A stretch of 64,000 nucleotides of DNA from Chamaecyparis obtusa (lineage: Eukaryota > Streptophyta > Pinopsida > Cupressales > Cupressaceae): positions 310,001-374,000 of the forward strand of contig BSBK01003560.1 of assembly GCA_027943335.1 (NCBI GenBank), given 5' to 3'. Shown piece after piece: positions 23,648 through 36,045 of this stretch. The notes under the pieces were generated by a model. It worked only from the letters and a program-made list of their open reading frames with translations. It made no database searches and had not been told where the DNA came from. The stretch's first letter is position 1. Each line of letters starts with the position of its first letter. The position numbers were made by a program, and so were the translations under genes.

Positions 23648-24285
23648 ATGATTCAGAGCATGAGCATGAGTCCCTACAGTGGCATAGTAGTGCCTTTTAC
23701 AGGTGCCAAAAACCCTAGCTACGCAGAAATGGAGGCTTTGAAGAATAGTTCACTGGAGGCAGATTATAGAAGCAGAGGGCAAGAAAATCACTCTGTTTCC
23801 ACCACTTGTGGCTATGAAATGGTATCTTTCCCTGCTTTTTCAACTGAAATGCTAAATTGTAAAGGTTCTCGAAATAGATTCTAGTTGTGCCAGACAATTG
23901 TACCACGCCTATTGATAATCCGGTAGCTGAACAGAGTCGTTGGGAGGTTAAACAAGAACAACCGGATGGATCTTTGAACCGGTCGAAGATTATGGAGAGC
24001 GGGGAAGGGTTTGGTAAAATGAGCAGTTGTACTAGAAATGATGCACGTGCCGTAGAACTGACCGCATTAATAAATTTAAAGAAGAGATAAGTGGCGACAC
24101 AACATTATGAGGAAAGCCTTGCTGTTTCGATGGTGCCCACCCCCCCCCGTGATATTATGAAGAATGTCTTACCGCTTCAATGCCGGCACCACCTCTGTCT
24201 CAGACTTTCGCCATTGCTTCTCATCAGTACTCTGAAATATGGCAGGGATTACGGGCACATTATTACCCCTAGGGATTGGGATTGA
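23648..24285 (+). pseudogene. Unidentified gene-like fragment in two frames
   Basis: 23648-23884 encodes 78 residues (MIQSMSMSPYSGIVVPFTGA, then KNPSYAEMEALKNSSLEADY). After a shift the +1 frame from 23887 reads NPVAEQSRWEVKQEQPDGS, NDARAVELTALINLKKR, a TAA, then VATQHYEESLAVSMV. Composition is protein-like and richer in G+C than the flanks, unlike random A+T-rich frames. I do not recognise the family. It lies between the left arm and the first hairpin satellite block, so it may be the remnant of the element's own gene or a captured host piece. Confidence 0.35.
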
Positions 24286-24286
24286 G

Positions 24287-25758
24287 ATATCACACGTTAG
24301 GACCCCTAGGGAGTCCCCATGACCCCTTATGACACATTGGAACGCTCAAATGTGTCTTAAGAGGTCTTAGGACCCCTTTAAACACACTTGAACATTCCAA
24401 TGTGTCAAAAGGGGTCATTGGGACTCCCTAGGGGTTCTATTATGTCTTATCACGCGTTAGGACCCCTAGGGAGTCCCCATGATCGCTTTTGACACATTGG
24501 AATGCTCAAGTGTGTCTTAAGGGGTCCTACGACCCCTTAAGACACACTTGAGCATTCCAATGTGTCAAAAGGGGTCATGGGGACTCCCTAGGGGTCCTAG
24601 TATGCCTTATCACACGTTAAGATCCATAGGGAGTCCCCATGACCCCTTATGATACATTGGAACACTCAAGTGTGTCGTAAGGGGTCCTACGACCCCTTAA
24701 GACACACTTGAGCGTTCCAATGTGTCAAAAGGGGTCATTGGGACTCCCTAGGGGTCCTAGTATGCCTTATCACGCGTTAGGACCCCTAGAGAGTCCTCAT
24801 GACCCCTTTTGACACATTGGAATGATCAAGTGTGTCTTAAAGGGTCCTATGACCCCTTAAGACACACTTGAGCGTTCCAATGTGTCAAAAGGGGTCATTG
24901 GGACTCCCTAGGGGTCCTAGTATGCCTTATCACGCGTTAGGATCCCTAGAGAGTCCTCATGACCCCTTTTGACACATTGGAATGCTCAAGTGTGTCTTAA
25001 AGGATCCTACGACCCCTTAAGACACACTTGAGCATTCCAATGTGTCAAAAGGGGTCATTGGGACTCCCTAGGGGTCCTAGTACGCCTTATCACACGTTAG
25101 AATCCATAGAGAGTCCCCATGAACCCTTTTGACACATTGCAATGCTGTAGTGTGTCTTAAGGGGTCTTAGGACCCCTTAAGACACAATTGAGCATTCCAA
25201 TGTGTCAAAAGGGATCATGGGAACACCCTAGGTGTTCTAATGCATGATAAGGCGTACTAGGACCCCTAGGCAGTCCCCATGACCCCTTTTGACACATTAG
25301 AATGTTCAAGTGTGTCTTAAGGGGTATTAGGACCCCTTAAGACACACTTGAGCATTCTAATGCATCAAAAGGGGTCATGGGGACTCCCTAGATGTCCTAA
25401 TGTGCCTTATCACGCATTAGGACATCCAGGGAGTCCCCATGACCCCTTTTGATGCATTAGAACACTCAAGTGTGTCTTAAGGGGTCCTAATACCCCTTAA
25501 GACACACTTGAACATACCAATGTGTCAAAAGGGGTCATGGAGACTCTCCAGGGGTCCTAAAGTATGATAAGGCATACTAGGACCCCTAGGGAGTCCCCAT
25601 GACCCCTTTTGACACATTAGAATGCTCAAGTGTGTCTTAAGGGATCCTAACACCACTTAAGACACACTTGAGCATTCTAATGTGTCAAAAGAGGTTCTGG
25701 GGACTTCCTAGGGGTACTAGTACACCTTATCACGCATTAGAGCACCTAGAGAGTCCCC
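24287..25758. repeat. Hairpin satellite, block 1 (160-bp units)
   Basis: About nine monomers with a constant 160-bp step (linkers at 24441, 24601, 24761, 24921, 25081, 25241, 25401, 25561, 25721). Each monomer is an inverted repeat: GACCCCTAGGGAGTCCCCAT, GACCCCTTTTGACACATTGG, AATGCTCAAGTGTGTCTTAA, GGGGTCC, then the same arm reversed. A ~20-bp linker (TATGCCTTATCACGCGTTAG) separates units and appears in either orientation. No coding capacity. The block ends abruptly where an internal copy of the left terminus begins. Confidence 0.95.
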
Positions 25759-26562
25759 GGGTATGTGCAGGATCATGAGGGGCCAAACTATGCCCTTAAG
25801 TGGCAATGAAAAATCAGACAATCAGGATTAGTCAACTTGGCGTGAAAAAATGAACTAGTTATCAACCTAATATCAAAAAGTTGTAAGAATATAATTTGTA
25901 GGAAATTGAATATAGTTTCTAAACTACTAAGCCTTTTCTGAAAAAAATTTAATATGATTGGTAAAAAGTATAGATTGCAATGCAGCACTACAAACATTTC
26001 AGCAAAAAAATAAGAAGTAGGTGTATGTCTGACCACCCTAATCAAAAGCAAATGATAATATTTTTTTATAATATTCTATATATAAGTAGTTGACTCATGC
26101 CCAGATGTGACGCATATTTTTTGGTATTTTTATTCCAAACAGATAATTAATTATGATTTTTTTGCTACAGCGCTTTCGGAATTTAAAAACTCTTGTGTCT
26201 GACCACCTTAACTCATTGAAAAATTATCATAATTCAATTTTTAAAATTTTTTTTCTTATACTAGATGAAGCATAGAATGTGACGCATCTTTTGGATTTCA
26301 AAAATGTTTTACGGTTTGAAAGTTATAGCTATTTTTCCATCAGTATGTCAATCAGGACTTTAGACGTAAGTGAACTATCTAAAATAACTAATAAATACTT
26401 AACAAATTCAAAATCTGACAGCACTTATATCGATGGAAAGCTGACAATCATCTGAAGAAACCCTTTTCATTTTATCGAAATCGGGTGGAAAAAAAGTCGT
26501 CAACCTAATGGTCGAAGTGTTGACATAAGAAAAACAGAGAAAAAACACATTTTTTGCACACC
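25759..26562 (+). repeat. Left-arm repeat, copy 2 (internal)
   Basis: Begins GGGTATGTGCAGGATCATGA directly after satellite sequence ending GAGAGTCCCC and follows copy 1 for about 800 bp. No target duplication pairs this internal end with the right terminus. Either a truncated second element inserted in the satellite, or the left arm was duplicated within the element. Confidence 0.9.
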
Positions 26563-27044
26563 TTCAACGTTGACCATGGAGCTTTGGTTTCCAAAGCTAT
26601 TACCCGATTTTGCTTTAATTTCAAATTTGAAAAGTTTCCCCCTCCCACTCTTTTTTTATTTCCCTTTAATTTTGATGTTTTTTTCTTTCACCCTGACAAT
26701 GAATAATTTATATATTTTATATTTTATGTTTTATATTTTATATTATTTAGTATATAGTATATATATTATTTATTTATATTATATATTCGATAATATCAAT
26801 TTAAATGGCCTAAGTATATAGTCTATTCAGATTTATATTAAATGCAATATTTTTATATTATAATATAAATGTTACATAATATATATATGTATATATTATA
26901 AATTATATATTAAATATTGTTGTGTATATAATATAATAAAATATAATATAATGTCTAATATATATAATATATAAAATGAATAGGACATTAATATATTGTA
27001 TATTTGATAATATATATTAAATGTAATATCTAATATATCTTATA

Positions 27045-27075
<31 letters not shown>

Positions 27076-27140
27076 TTAGTCTATTAAATATTGTATTTTT
27101 TCAAATATTTTATATATTATTTTAATATTTAATTTAAGTT
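26563..27140. other. A+T-rich tract, no gene
   Basis: After a short inverted repeat (AGCTTTGGTTTCCAAAGCT near 26580) the sequence turns into TATATTATTT-type low complexity up to the start of the 179-bp array. The 83-codon frame starting at 26570 is an artefact of this composition. Confidence 0.75.
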
Positions 27141-30100
27141 ATAACAGATCCTCTCATGAGATAACAGGTCGAATCGGGGTCGCTAGATGTCTTAAGGGGT
27201 AATTAGGGTTTGTGAGGCAACTTCAGATGTACAGTGACCATTTGGAAGGCAATAGGGCATGTCCGAGTACCAATGTACCAAATTTTAATGACTTTTTCCT
27301 AGTCCAACTCGAAAAGGGTCCATGGGGTGCTCTCAGGAGACCACATGTCCAATCAGTGTCGCTAGGCGTCTTAAGGGGTCATTAGGGCTTGTGAGACAAC
27401 CTTTGATGCACGGTGACCATTTGGAATGCATTAGGACATGTGAAAGGACCTAACTCCAAAATTTAGATGAATTTTGATTAGTCAAACTCGAAAAGGGTCC
27501 ATGGGGTGCACTTGGGAGACCATTGTGCGATTCGGGGTCGATAGGCGACTTAAGGGGTCATCGGGGTTCCAAATGAAACTTTCGATGAACAGTGATCCTT
27601 TGGAACGCATTAGGACATATCAAATGACCTACGTACCAAATTTGGATAACTTTTTCCTATTAGAACTCGAAAGGGGTCCATGAGGTGCTCTTGGGAGACC
27701 ACATGTCGAATCGGGGTCGGTACCTGCCTGTTAAGAGGTCATTAGGGTTCCAAATGAAACTTCGATGGAATGGTCACCCTTTAGAACACATTAGGATATG
27801 TCATAGGACCTATGTACCAAATTTGGATGACTTTTGCCTAGTAAAACTCAAAAAGGGTCCATGGTGTGCTCTCGGGAGACCACATGTCGAAATGGGGTCG
27901 GTAGGCCTATTAAGGGGTCATTAGGGTTCCAAATAAAACTTTGATGGAATGGTGACCCTTTTGAATGCATTAGGACATGTCATAGGACCTACGTACCAAA
28001 TTTAGATGACTTTTTACTATTAGAACTTGAAAGGGGTCCATGGGGTGCTCTCGGGAGACCTCATGTCGAATCGGGGTTGGTAGTCCTGTTAAGGGGGCAT
28101 TAGGGTTTGAAATGAAACTTTGATGGAACGGTGACCCTTTGGAACACATTAGGACATGTAAGAGGACCTAATTCCATGATTCATATGACTTTTTCCCAAA
28201 ATAACTCGAAAGGGGTCCATGGGTTGCTCTCGAGAGACCTCATGTCGAATCGGGGTCGGTAGGTCTGTTAAGGGGTCATTGGGGTTACAAATGCAACTTC
28301 GATGGAATGGTGACCCTTTGGAATGCATTAGAACATGTCATAGGAACTACGTATGAAATTTGGATGACTTTTGCCTAGTAGAACTCGAAAGGGGTACATG
28401 GGGTGCTCTCGGGAGACCACATGTCGAATCAAGGTGGATTGGCCTGTTAAGGGGTCATTAGGGTTTGAAATGCCACTTTGATGGAATAGTAACCCTTTGG
28501 AATGCATTAGGACATGTCATAGGACCTATATACCAAATTTGGATGACTTTTTCATAGTAGAACTCGAAAGGGGTCCACGGGGTGCTCTCGAGAGACTTCA
28601 TGTCGAATCAGGGTCGGTAGGCCTGTTATGGGGTCATTAGGGTTCCAAATGCAACTTAGATGGAATGGTGAGCCTTTGGGACACATTAGGACATATCATA
28701 TGACCTATGTACAAAATTTGGATGACTTTTCCCTAGTAGAACTTGAAAGGGGTCCATGGGGTGCTCTCGGAAGACCTCATGTCAAATCAGGGTCGGTAGG
28801 CCTATTAAGGGGTCATTAGGGTTTGAAATGAAACTTTGATGGAATGGTGACCCTTTGGAATGCATTAGGACATGTTAGAGGACCTATGTACCAAATTTGG
28901 ATGGCTTTTTCCAAGTATAACTCGAAAGTGGTCTATGGGGTGCTCTCGGGAGACCACATGTCGAAATGGGGTTGGTAGGCCTATTAAAGGGTTATTAGGG
29001 TTCCAAATGCAACTTTGATGGAATGGTGACCATTTTGAACATATTACGACATGTCATAAGACCTATGTACTAAATTTGGACTAATTTTTCCTAGTATAAC
29101 TCAAAAGGGGTCCATGGGGTGCTCTCGGGAGACCTCACGTCGAATCGGGGTCGGTAGGCCTATTAAGGGGTCATTAGGGTTCCAAATGAAACTTTGATAG
29201 AAAAATGACCCTTTGGAATGCATTAGGACATGTCAAAGGACCTACGTACCAAATTTGGATGACGTTTCCCTAGTAGAACTCGAAAGGGGTCCATGGGGTG
29301 CTCTCGGGAGACCACATGTCAAATCGGGGTCGGTAGGCCTGTTAAGGTGTCATCCAAATGAAACTTCGATGAAATAGTGACCATTTGGAACACATTAGGA
29401 TATATCATAGGACCTATGTACCAAATTTGGATAAATTTTTCTTACTAGATCTCGTAAGGGGTCCATGGGGTGCTCTCGGGAGACCACATGTCGAAACAGG
29501 GTCGTTAGGCCTATTAAGGGGTCAATAGGGTTTGAAATGCAACTTCGATGGAACAGTGACCTAATGTAACACATTAGAACATGTCATAGGACCTATTTAC
29601 CAAATTTGGATGACTTTTTCCTAGTAGAACTCAAAAGGGGTTAATGGGGTGCTCTTGGGAGACTACATGTCGAAACGGGGCCGGTAGGCCTGTAAGGGGT
29701 CAATAGCATTCGAAATGAAACTTTGATGGAATGGTGACCCTTTGGAACACATTAGGAAATGTCAAAGGACCTAATTTCATGATTCAGATGACTTTTTCCT
29801 AGTAGAACTCGAAAGGGGTCCATGGGGTGCTCTTGGGAGACCACATGTCAAATCGAGGTCGGTAGGCCTCTTAAGGGGTTATTAGGGTTCCAAATGAAAC
29901 TTTGATGGAATGGGGATGCTTTTCAATGCATTAGGACATGTTAGAGGACCTACGTACCAAATTTGGATGACTTTTGCCTAGTAGAACTCAAAAGGGGTCC
30001 ATGGGGTGCTCTCGGGACACCACATGTCAAATCGGGGTCAGTAGGCCTATTAAGGAGTCATTAGGGTTCCAAATGAAACTTTCATGGAATGGTGACCCTT

Positions 30101-30483
30101 TGGAACCCATTAGGACATGTCAGAGAACCTACGTACAAAATTTGCAAGACTTTTGCCTAGTAGAACTCAAAAGGGGTCCATGGGGTGCTCTCGGGACACC
30201 ACATGTCGAATCAGGATCGACAGGCCTGTTAAGGGATCATTACGGTTCCAAATGCAACTTTGATGGAATAGGGACCCTTTGCAATGCATTAGGACATGTC
30301 ATTGGACCTACGTACCAAAGTTGGATGACTTTTGCCTAGTAGAACTCGAAAGGGGTCCATGGGGTGGTCTCGGGACACCACATGTCGAATCGGGGTCGGC
30401 AGGCCCGTTAAGGGGTCATTAGGGTTTCAAATGAAACTTCAATGGAATGATGACCCTTTAGAATGCATTAGGACATGTCAGAG
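27141..30483. repeat. 179-bp tandem array
   Basis: About 18-19 head-to-tail copies. The phrase GGTCCATGGGGTGCTCTCGG gives steps of 179 (27321, 27500, 27679, 27860, 28039, 28218, 28397, 28576, 28755; one step of 181). The unit continues GAGACCACATGTCGAATCGG, GGTCGGTAGGCC, AAGGGGTCATTAGGGTT, CATTAGGACATGTC and CCAAATTTGGATGACTTTT. 179 is not a multiple of three and units contain stops, so the overlapping plus-strand frames are not genes. The array is bounded left by an A+T tract and right, abruptly, by hairpin satellite at GGACCCCTTAAG. Confidence 0.95.
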
Positions 30484-33400
30484 GACCCCTTAAGACACAC
30501 TTGAGCATGATAAGGCGTACTAGGACCCCTAGGGAGTTCTCATGACCCCTAGGAGTCCTAAGGTATGATAAGGCATACTAGGACCCCTAGGGAGTCCCCA
30601 TGACCCCTTTTGACGCATTGGAATGCTCAAGTCTATCTTAAGGGGTCCTACGACCCCTTAAGATAGACTTGAGTATTCCAATGCATCAAAAGTGGTCATG
30701 GGGACTCTCTAGGGGTCTTAACATGTGATAAGGTGTACTAGGACCCCTCAAGAGTCCCCATGACCCCTTTTGACACATTGGAACCCTCAAGTGTGTCCTA
30801 AGGGGTCATAGGACCCCTTAGGACACACTTGAGGGTTCCAATGTGTCAAAAGGGGTCATGGGGACTCTCTAGGGGTCCTAACGCATGATAACGCTTACTA
30901 AGACCCGTAGGGAGTCCCCATGACCCCTTTCGATACATTGTAATGTTCAAGTATGTCTTAAGGGGTCTTAGGACCTCTTAAGACACACTTGAGTGTTCCA
31001 ATTTGTCAAAAGGGGTAATGGGGACTCCCTAGGGGTCTTAAGGCGTGATAAGGCATACTAGGACCCTTAAGGAGTCCCAATGACCCCTTTTGACCCCTAA
31101 GACCCCTTAAGACACATTTGAGCATTCCAATGTGTCAAAAGGGGTCATTAGGACTCCCTAGGGGTCTTAACGCATGATAATGCATACTAGGACCCCTAGG
31201 GAGTCCTCATGACCCCTTTTGACACATTGGAACACTCAAGTGTGTCTTAAGGGGTCCTAATACCCCTTAAGACACACTTGAGCACTCCAATGTGTCAAAA
31301 GGGGTCATGGGGACTCTCTAGGGGTCCTAATGCGTGATAAGGCGTACTAAGACCCCTAGGGAGTCCCCATGACACCTTTTGACACATTGGAATGCTCAAG
31401 TGTGTCTTAAGGGGTTGTAGGACCCCTTAAGACACACTTGGGCATTCAAATGTGTCAAAAGGGGTCATGGGGACTCCCTAGAGGTCCTAGTATGCATTAT
31501 CACACCTTAGGACACCTACAGAGTCCCTACGACCCCTTAAGACACATTGGAATACTCAAGTGTGTCTTAAGGGGTATTAGGACCCCTTAAGACACACTTG
31601 AGCATTTCAATGTGTTAAAAGGGGTTATGGGGACTCCCTAGGGGTCTTAATACACCTTATCATGCCTTAGGACCCCTTTTGACACATTGGAATGCTCAAG
31701 TATGTCTTAAGGGGTCCTAATATGCCTTATCACACGTTAGGACCCCTAGAGAGTCTCCATGAACCCTTAAGACACATTGGAATGCTCAAGTGTGTCTTAA
31801 GGGGTCGTACGACCCCTTAAAACAGACTTGAGTATTCCAATGTGTCTGAAGGGGTTATGGGGACTCCCTAGGGGTCCTAGTATGCCTTATCACGTGTTAG
31901 GACCCCTAGAGAGTCCCCATGACCGCTTAAGACACATTGGAATGCTCAAGTGTGTCTTAAGGGGTCATAGACTCCCTAGGGGTCGTAGTACACCTTATCA
32001 CACGTTAGGACCCCTAGAGAGTCCCCATGACCCCTTAAGACACATTGGAATGCTCAAGTGTGTCTTAAGGGGTCATAGGACCCCTTAAGACACACTTGAG
32101 CATTCCAATGTGTCAAAAGGGGTTATGGGGACTCCCTAGGGGTCTTAATATGCCTTATCATGCCTTAGGACCCCTAAGGAGTCCCCAGGACCCCTTTTGA
32201 CACATTGGAATGCTCAAGTATGTCTTAAGGGGTCCTAATACACCTTATCACAAGTTAGGACCCCTAGAGAGTCTCCATGAACTTTTAAGACACATTAGAA
32301 TTCTCAAGTGTGTCTTAAGGGGTCGTACGACCCCTTAAGACACACTTGAGCATTCCAATGTGTCTTAAGGGGTCATGGGGACTCCCTAGGGGTCCTAGTA
32401 CGCCTTATCACATGTTAGGACCCCTAGAGAGTCCCCATGACCCCTTAAGACACATTGGAATGCTCAAGTGTGTCTTAAAGGGTCATAGGACCCATTAAGA
32501 CACACTTGAGCATTCCAATGTGTCAAAAGGGGTTATGGGGACTCCCTAGGGGTCTTAATATGCCTTATCATGCCTTAGGACCCCTAAGGAGTCCCCAGGA
32601 CCCCTTTTGACACATTGGAATGCTCAAGTATGTCTTAAGGGGTCCTAATACGCCTTATCACACGTTAGGACCCCTAGAGAGTCTCCATGAACCCTTAAGA
32701 CACATTGGAATGCTCAAGTGTGTCTTAAGGGGTTGTACGACCCCTTAAAACACACTTGAGCATTCCAATGTGTTTTAAGGGGTCATGGGGACTCCCTAGG
32801 GGTCCTAGTACGCCTTATCACATGTTAGGACCCCTAGAGAGTCCCCATGACCCCTTAAGACACATTGGAATGCTCAAGTGTGTCTTAAGGGGTCATAGGA
32901 CCCCTTAAGACACACTTGAGCATTCCAATGTGTGAAAAGGGGTCATGGGGACTCCCTAGAGGTCCTAGTAAGCCTTATCATGCGTTAGGACCTCTATAGA
33001 GTCCCTATGACCCCTTAAGACACATTGGAATTGTCAAGTGTGTCTTAAGAGGTCAGAGGACCCCTTAAGACACACTTGAGCATTCGAATGTGTCTTAAGG
33101 GGTCATGGGGACTCTCTAGGGGTCCTAGTATGGCTTAGGACCCCTAGGGAGTCCCCATGACCCCTTTTGACACATTGGAATGCTCAAGTGTGTCTTAAGG
33201 GGTATAAGGACCCCTTAAGACACACTTAAGTGTTCCAATGTGTCAAAAAAGGTCATGGGGACTCCCTAGGGGTCCTAGTATGCCTTATCACATGTTAGGA
33301 CCCCTAGGGAGTCCCCATGACCCCTTAAGACACATTGGAATACTAAAGTGTTCTAATGTCTCTTAAGGGGTCATGGGGACTCCCTAGGGGTCCTAGTACG

Positions 33401-35088
33401 CCTTAGGACCCCTAGGGAGTCCCCATGATCCCTTTTGACACATTGGAATGCTCAAGTGTGTCTTAAGGGGTCCTATGACCCCTTAAGACACACTTGAGCA
33501 TTCCAATGTGTCAAAAGGGGTCATGGGGACTCCCTAGGGGTCCTAGTATGCCTTATCACACCTTAAGACCCCTAGAGATTCTCCATGACCCCTTAAGACA
33601 CATTTGAGCATTCTAATGTGTCAAAAGGGGTCATGGGAACTCCCTACGTGTCCTAATACATGATAAGGTGTACTAGGACCCCTAGGGAGTCCCCATGACC
33701 CCTTTTGAGACATTGGAATTCTCAAGTGTGTCTTAAGGGGTATTAGGACCCCTTAAGACACACTTGAGCATTCCAATGTGTCAAAAGGGGTCATGGGGAC
33801 TCCCTAGGTGTCCTAATGTGCATTAGGACACCTAGGGAGTCCCCATGACCCCTTTTGACACATTGGAATGCTCAAGTGTGTCTTAAGGGATCCTACGACC
33901 CCTTAAGACACACTTGAGCATTCCAATGTGTCAAGAGGGGTCATCAAGACTCCCTAGGGGTCGTAGTACGCCTTATCTCACGTTAGGAACCCTAGAGAGT
34001 CTCGATGACCCCTTTTGACACATTGGAACGCTCCAGTGTGTCTTAAGGGGTCCTACCCTAGAGAGTCTCGACGTCAGATAAGGTGTACTGGGACCCCTTA
34101 AGACACACTTGAGCATTCTAATGTGTCAAAAGGCATGATGGGAACTCCCTACGTGTCCTAATATGTGATAAGGCGTACTAGGACCCCTAGGGAGTCCCCA
34201 TGACCCCTTTTGACGCATTGGAATAATCAAGTGTGTCTTAAGGGGTCTTTTTGACGCATTGGAATGCTCAAGTGTGTCTTAAGGGGTTTTAGGACCCCTT
34301 AAGACACACTTGAGCATTCCAATGTGTCAAAAACACCCCTTAAGACACACTTGAGCATTCTAATGCATCAAAAGGGGTCATGGGGACTCCCTAGGTGTCC
34401 TAATGCGCATTAGGACACCCAGGGAGTCCCCATGACCCCTTTCGACATATTGGAATGGTCAAGTGTGTCTTAAGGGGTCCTACAACCCCTTAAGACACAC
34501 TTGAGCATTCCAATGTGTCAAAAGGGGTCATCGGGACTCCCTAGGGGTCCTAACGCATGATAAGGCATACTAAGAATCTTAGGGAGTCCCGATGACCCCT
34601 TTTGACACATTGAAATGCTCCAGTGTGTCTTAAGGGGTCCTACGACCCCTTAAGACACACTTGAGCTTTCCAATGTGTCAAAAGGGGTCATGGGAACTCC
34701 CTAGGTGTCCTAATGCATGATAAGGAGTACTAGGACCCTTATGGAGTCCCCATGACCCTTTTTGACACATTGGAATGCTCAAGTGTGTCTTAAGGGGTAT
34801 TAGGACCCCATAAGACACACTTGAGCATTCTAATGCGTCAAAAGGGGTCATGGGGACTCCCTAGGCATCCTAGAGTGTGATAAGGCATACAAGGACACCT
34901 AGGGAGTCCCCATGACCCCTTTTGACACATTCAAATGCTCAAGTGTGTCTTAAGGGGTCCTAATACCCCTTAAGACACACTTGAGCATTCTAATGTGTCA
35001 GATAAGGTGTACTAGGACTCCTATGGAGTCCCCATGACCCCTTTTGACACATTAGAATGCTCAAGTGTGTCTTAAGGGGTCCTACTAT
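30484..35088. repeat. Hairpin satellite, block 2 (160-bp units)
   Basis: Same monomer as block 1, roughly 28 units, some truncated or with parts deleted (near 31085, 31670, 33350, 34060). Many arms are near-perfect palindromes of more than 50 bp per side. Unlike neutral decay, some units show paired changes in both arms: 30631-30639 GTCTATCTT opposite 30660-30668 AAGATAGAC, where most units have GTGTGTCTT and AAGACACAC. The unit at 30741-30880 has matched ACCCT/AGGGT and CCTAAGG/CCTTAGG changes. Linkers occur in both orientations (GTGATAAGG-type up to about 31340, then CCTTATCA-type). Non-coding. Confidence 0.95.
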
Positions 35089-35094
35089 ATGCAC

Positions 35095-36028
35095 CCAAAA
35101 ATGGTCTCCTAGACTTTGGGCCCCATTTATTTGATTTATCAATCCTGAATCATTTTTATCAATAATCAATATTTTCAACATTATTAATTTCTTGATCAAG
35201 TCTTAATTTCGATCATATATTGGATTTTTATCCTTGGGCTAACCATTTATCCTAAGTCTTTATTTAATTAAAAGGAATATTTCCTCCCCTTTTGATTAAA
35301 TAAAAAGCCCCACTTTTCCTCTTATCCTAAGTTGCACAAATAAAACATTATTCTTATTTCACAAAAAGGAAAAAAGTACTTTTTGTCTCACATGAGGCTC
35401 AAAAGTCAACACTTCACTCTCATTGGAGGATACTTGTGCACATGAATTGCTCCTCTTTCAACCTCCACCGCCGATTAAGACTTTTGCCTCTTAATCTCAA
35501 TGGTCCGTTCCTTTGCATTTCTTATAAAAGGAAAGCTCTCTCCTCCATTTTCATATCATGTTTTGAATACTAATCTTATGTTGCAGGAATTCTTGGAGAC
35601 TTTTTGAGCTTTTGGAAGCCTTATTGTTCTTAGTCTTTCATTCTTGCATTTTAGCTTCATTTCATAGCTTAGTTTCCTTTGATGTAATAGATTTAACTCA
35701 CATAGCTTAATAGGAGAGATTTGTAACACTTGTTCTTTCCATTTCATAGCTTAGTTGCATTGTATTTTCATTTCCATAGACTAGTTTGCATTGCATTTTC
35801 ATAGTGATTCTTGAGGATATTGGCACTCTTTCCCTTGTCCTCATTCGAATCTCTCATTGTGTGGTTGACTAGCAAGGTCATAAGCTTGTAGCTCTAGCTG
35901 AGAGCAAATACATCATAGTTTCTTGCAACTCCATGCATAGAGAGCTATGAGCCACTTTGTGAGGCCTCATTCTTGAGAAACCTTGCATGTAATGGTTCAT
36001 AGAAGTGCACCATTTTAGTGTGTATATT
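35095..36028 (+). mobile_element. LTR of an Ogre/Tat-like Gypsy element
   Basis: A unique ~930-bp stretch bounded left by satellite and right by a primer-binding-site-like sequence. It contains a promoter-like CTTATAAAAGGAAAG at about 35522 and 5'-leader-like sequence. The beginning near TGCACCC is a guess, because no second LTR copy is present. Solo 5' portion: no gag-pol follows; instead a 358-bp array follows at once. Confidence 0.55.
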
Positions 36029-36029
36029 T

Positions 36030-36045
36030 TTGGCGCGGTTGGCTG
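36030..36045 (+). promoter_or_regulatory. Gypsy-type primer-binding site
   Basis: TTGGCGCGGTTGGCTG resembles the TTTGGCGCCGTTGCCGGG word found after 5' LTRs of plant Ogre/Tat Gypsy elements. It places the LTR end a few bases upstream. The last bases also form the start of the 358-bp repeat unit. Confidence 0.6.

Noticed and set aside
27474..30339. Series of 60-120-codon plus-strand frames (QMKLSWNGDPLE... type)
   Set aside because: They repeat with the 179-bp unit, which is not a multiple of three and contains stops; translation of a tandem array, not genes.
31828..32088. 86-codon plus-strand frame in block 2
   Set aside because: Translation of hairpin satellite monomers.
24287..35088. Regularly spaced repeats resembling a CRISPR array
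   Set aside because: Monomers are 160/179 bp, contiguous, without unique spacers, in a plant nuclear context.
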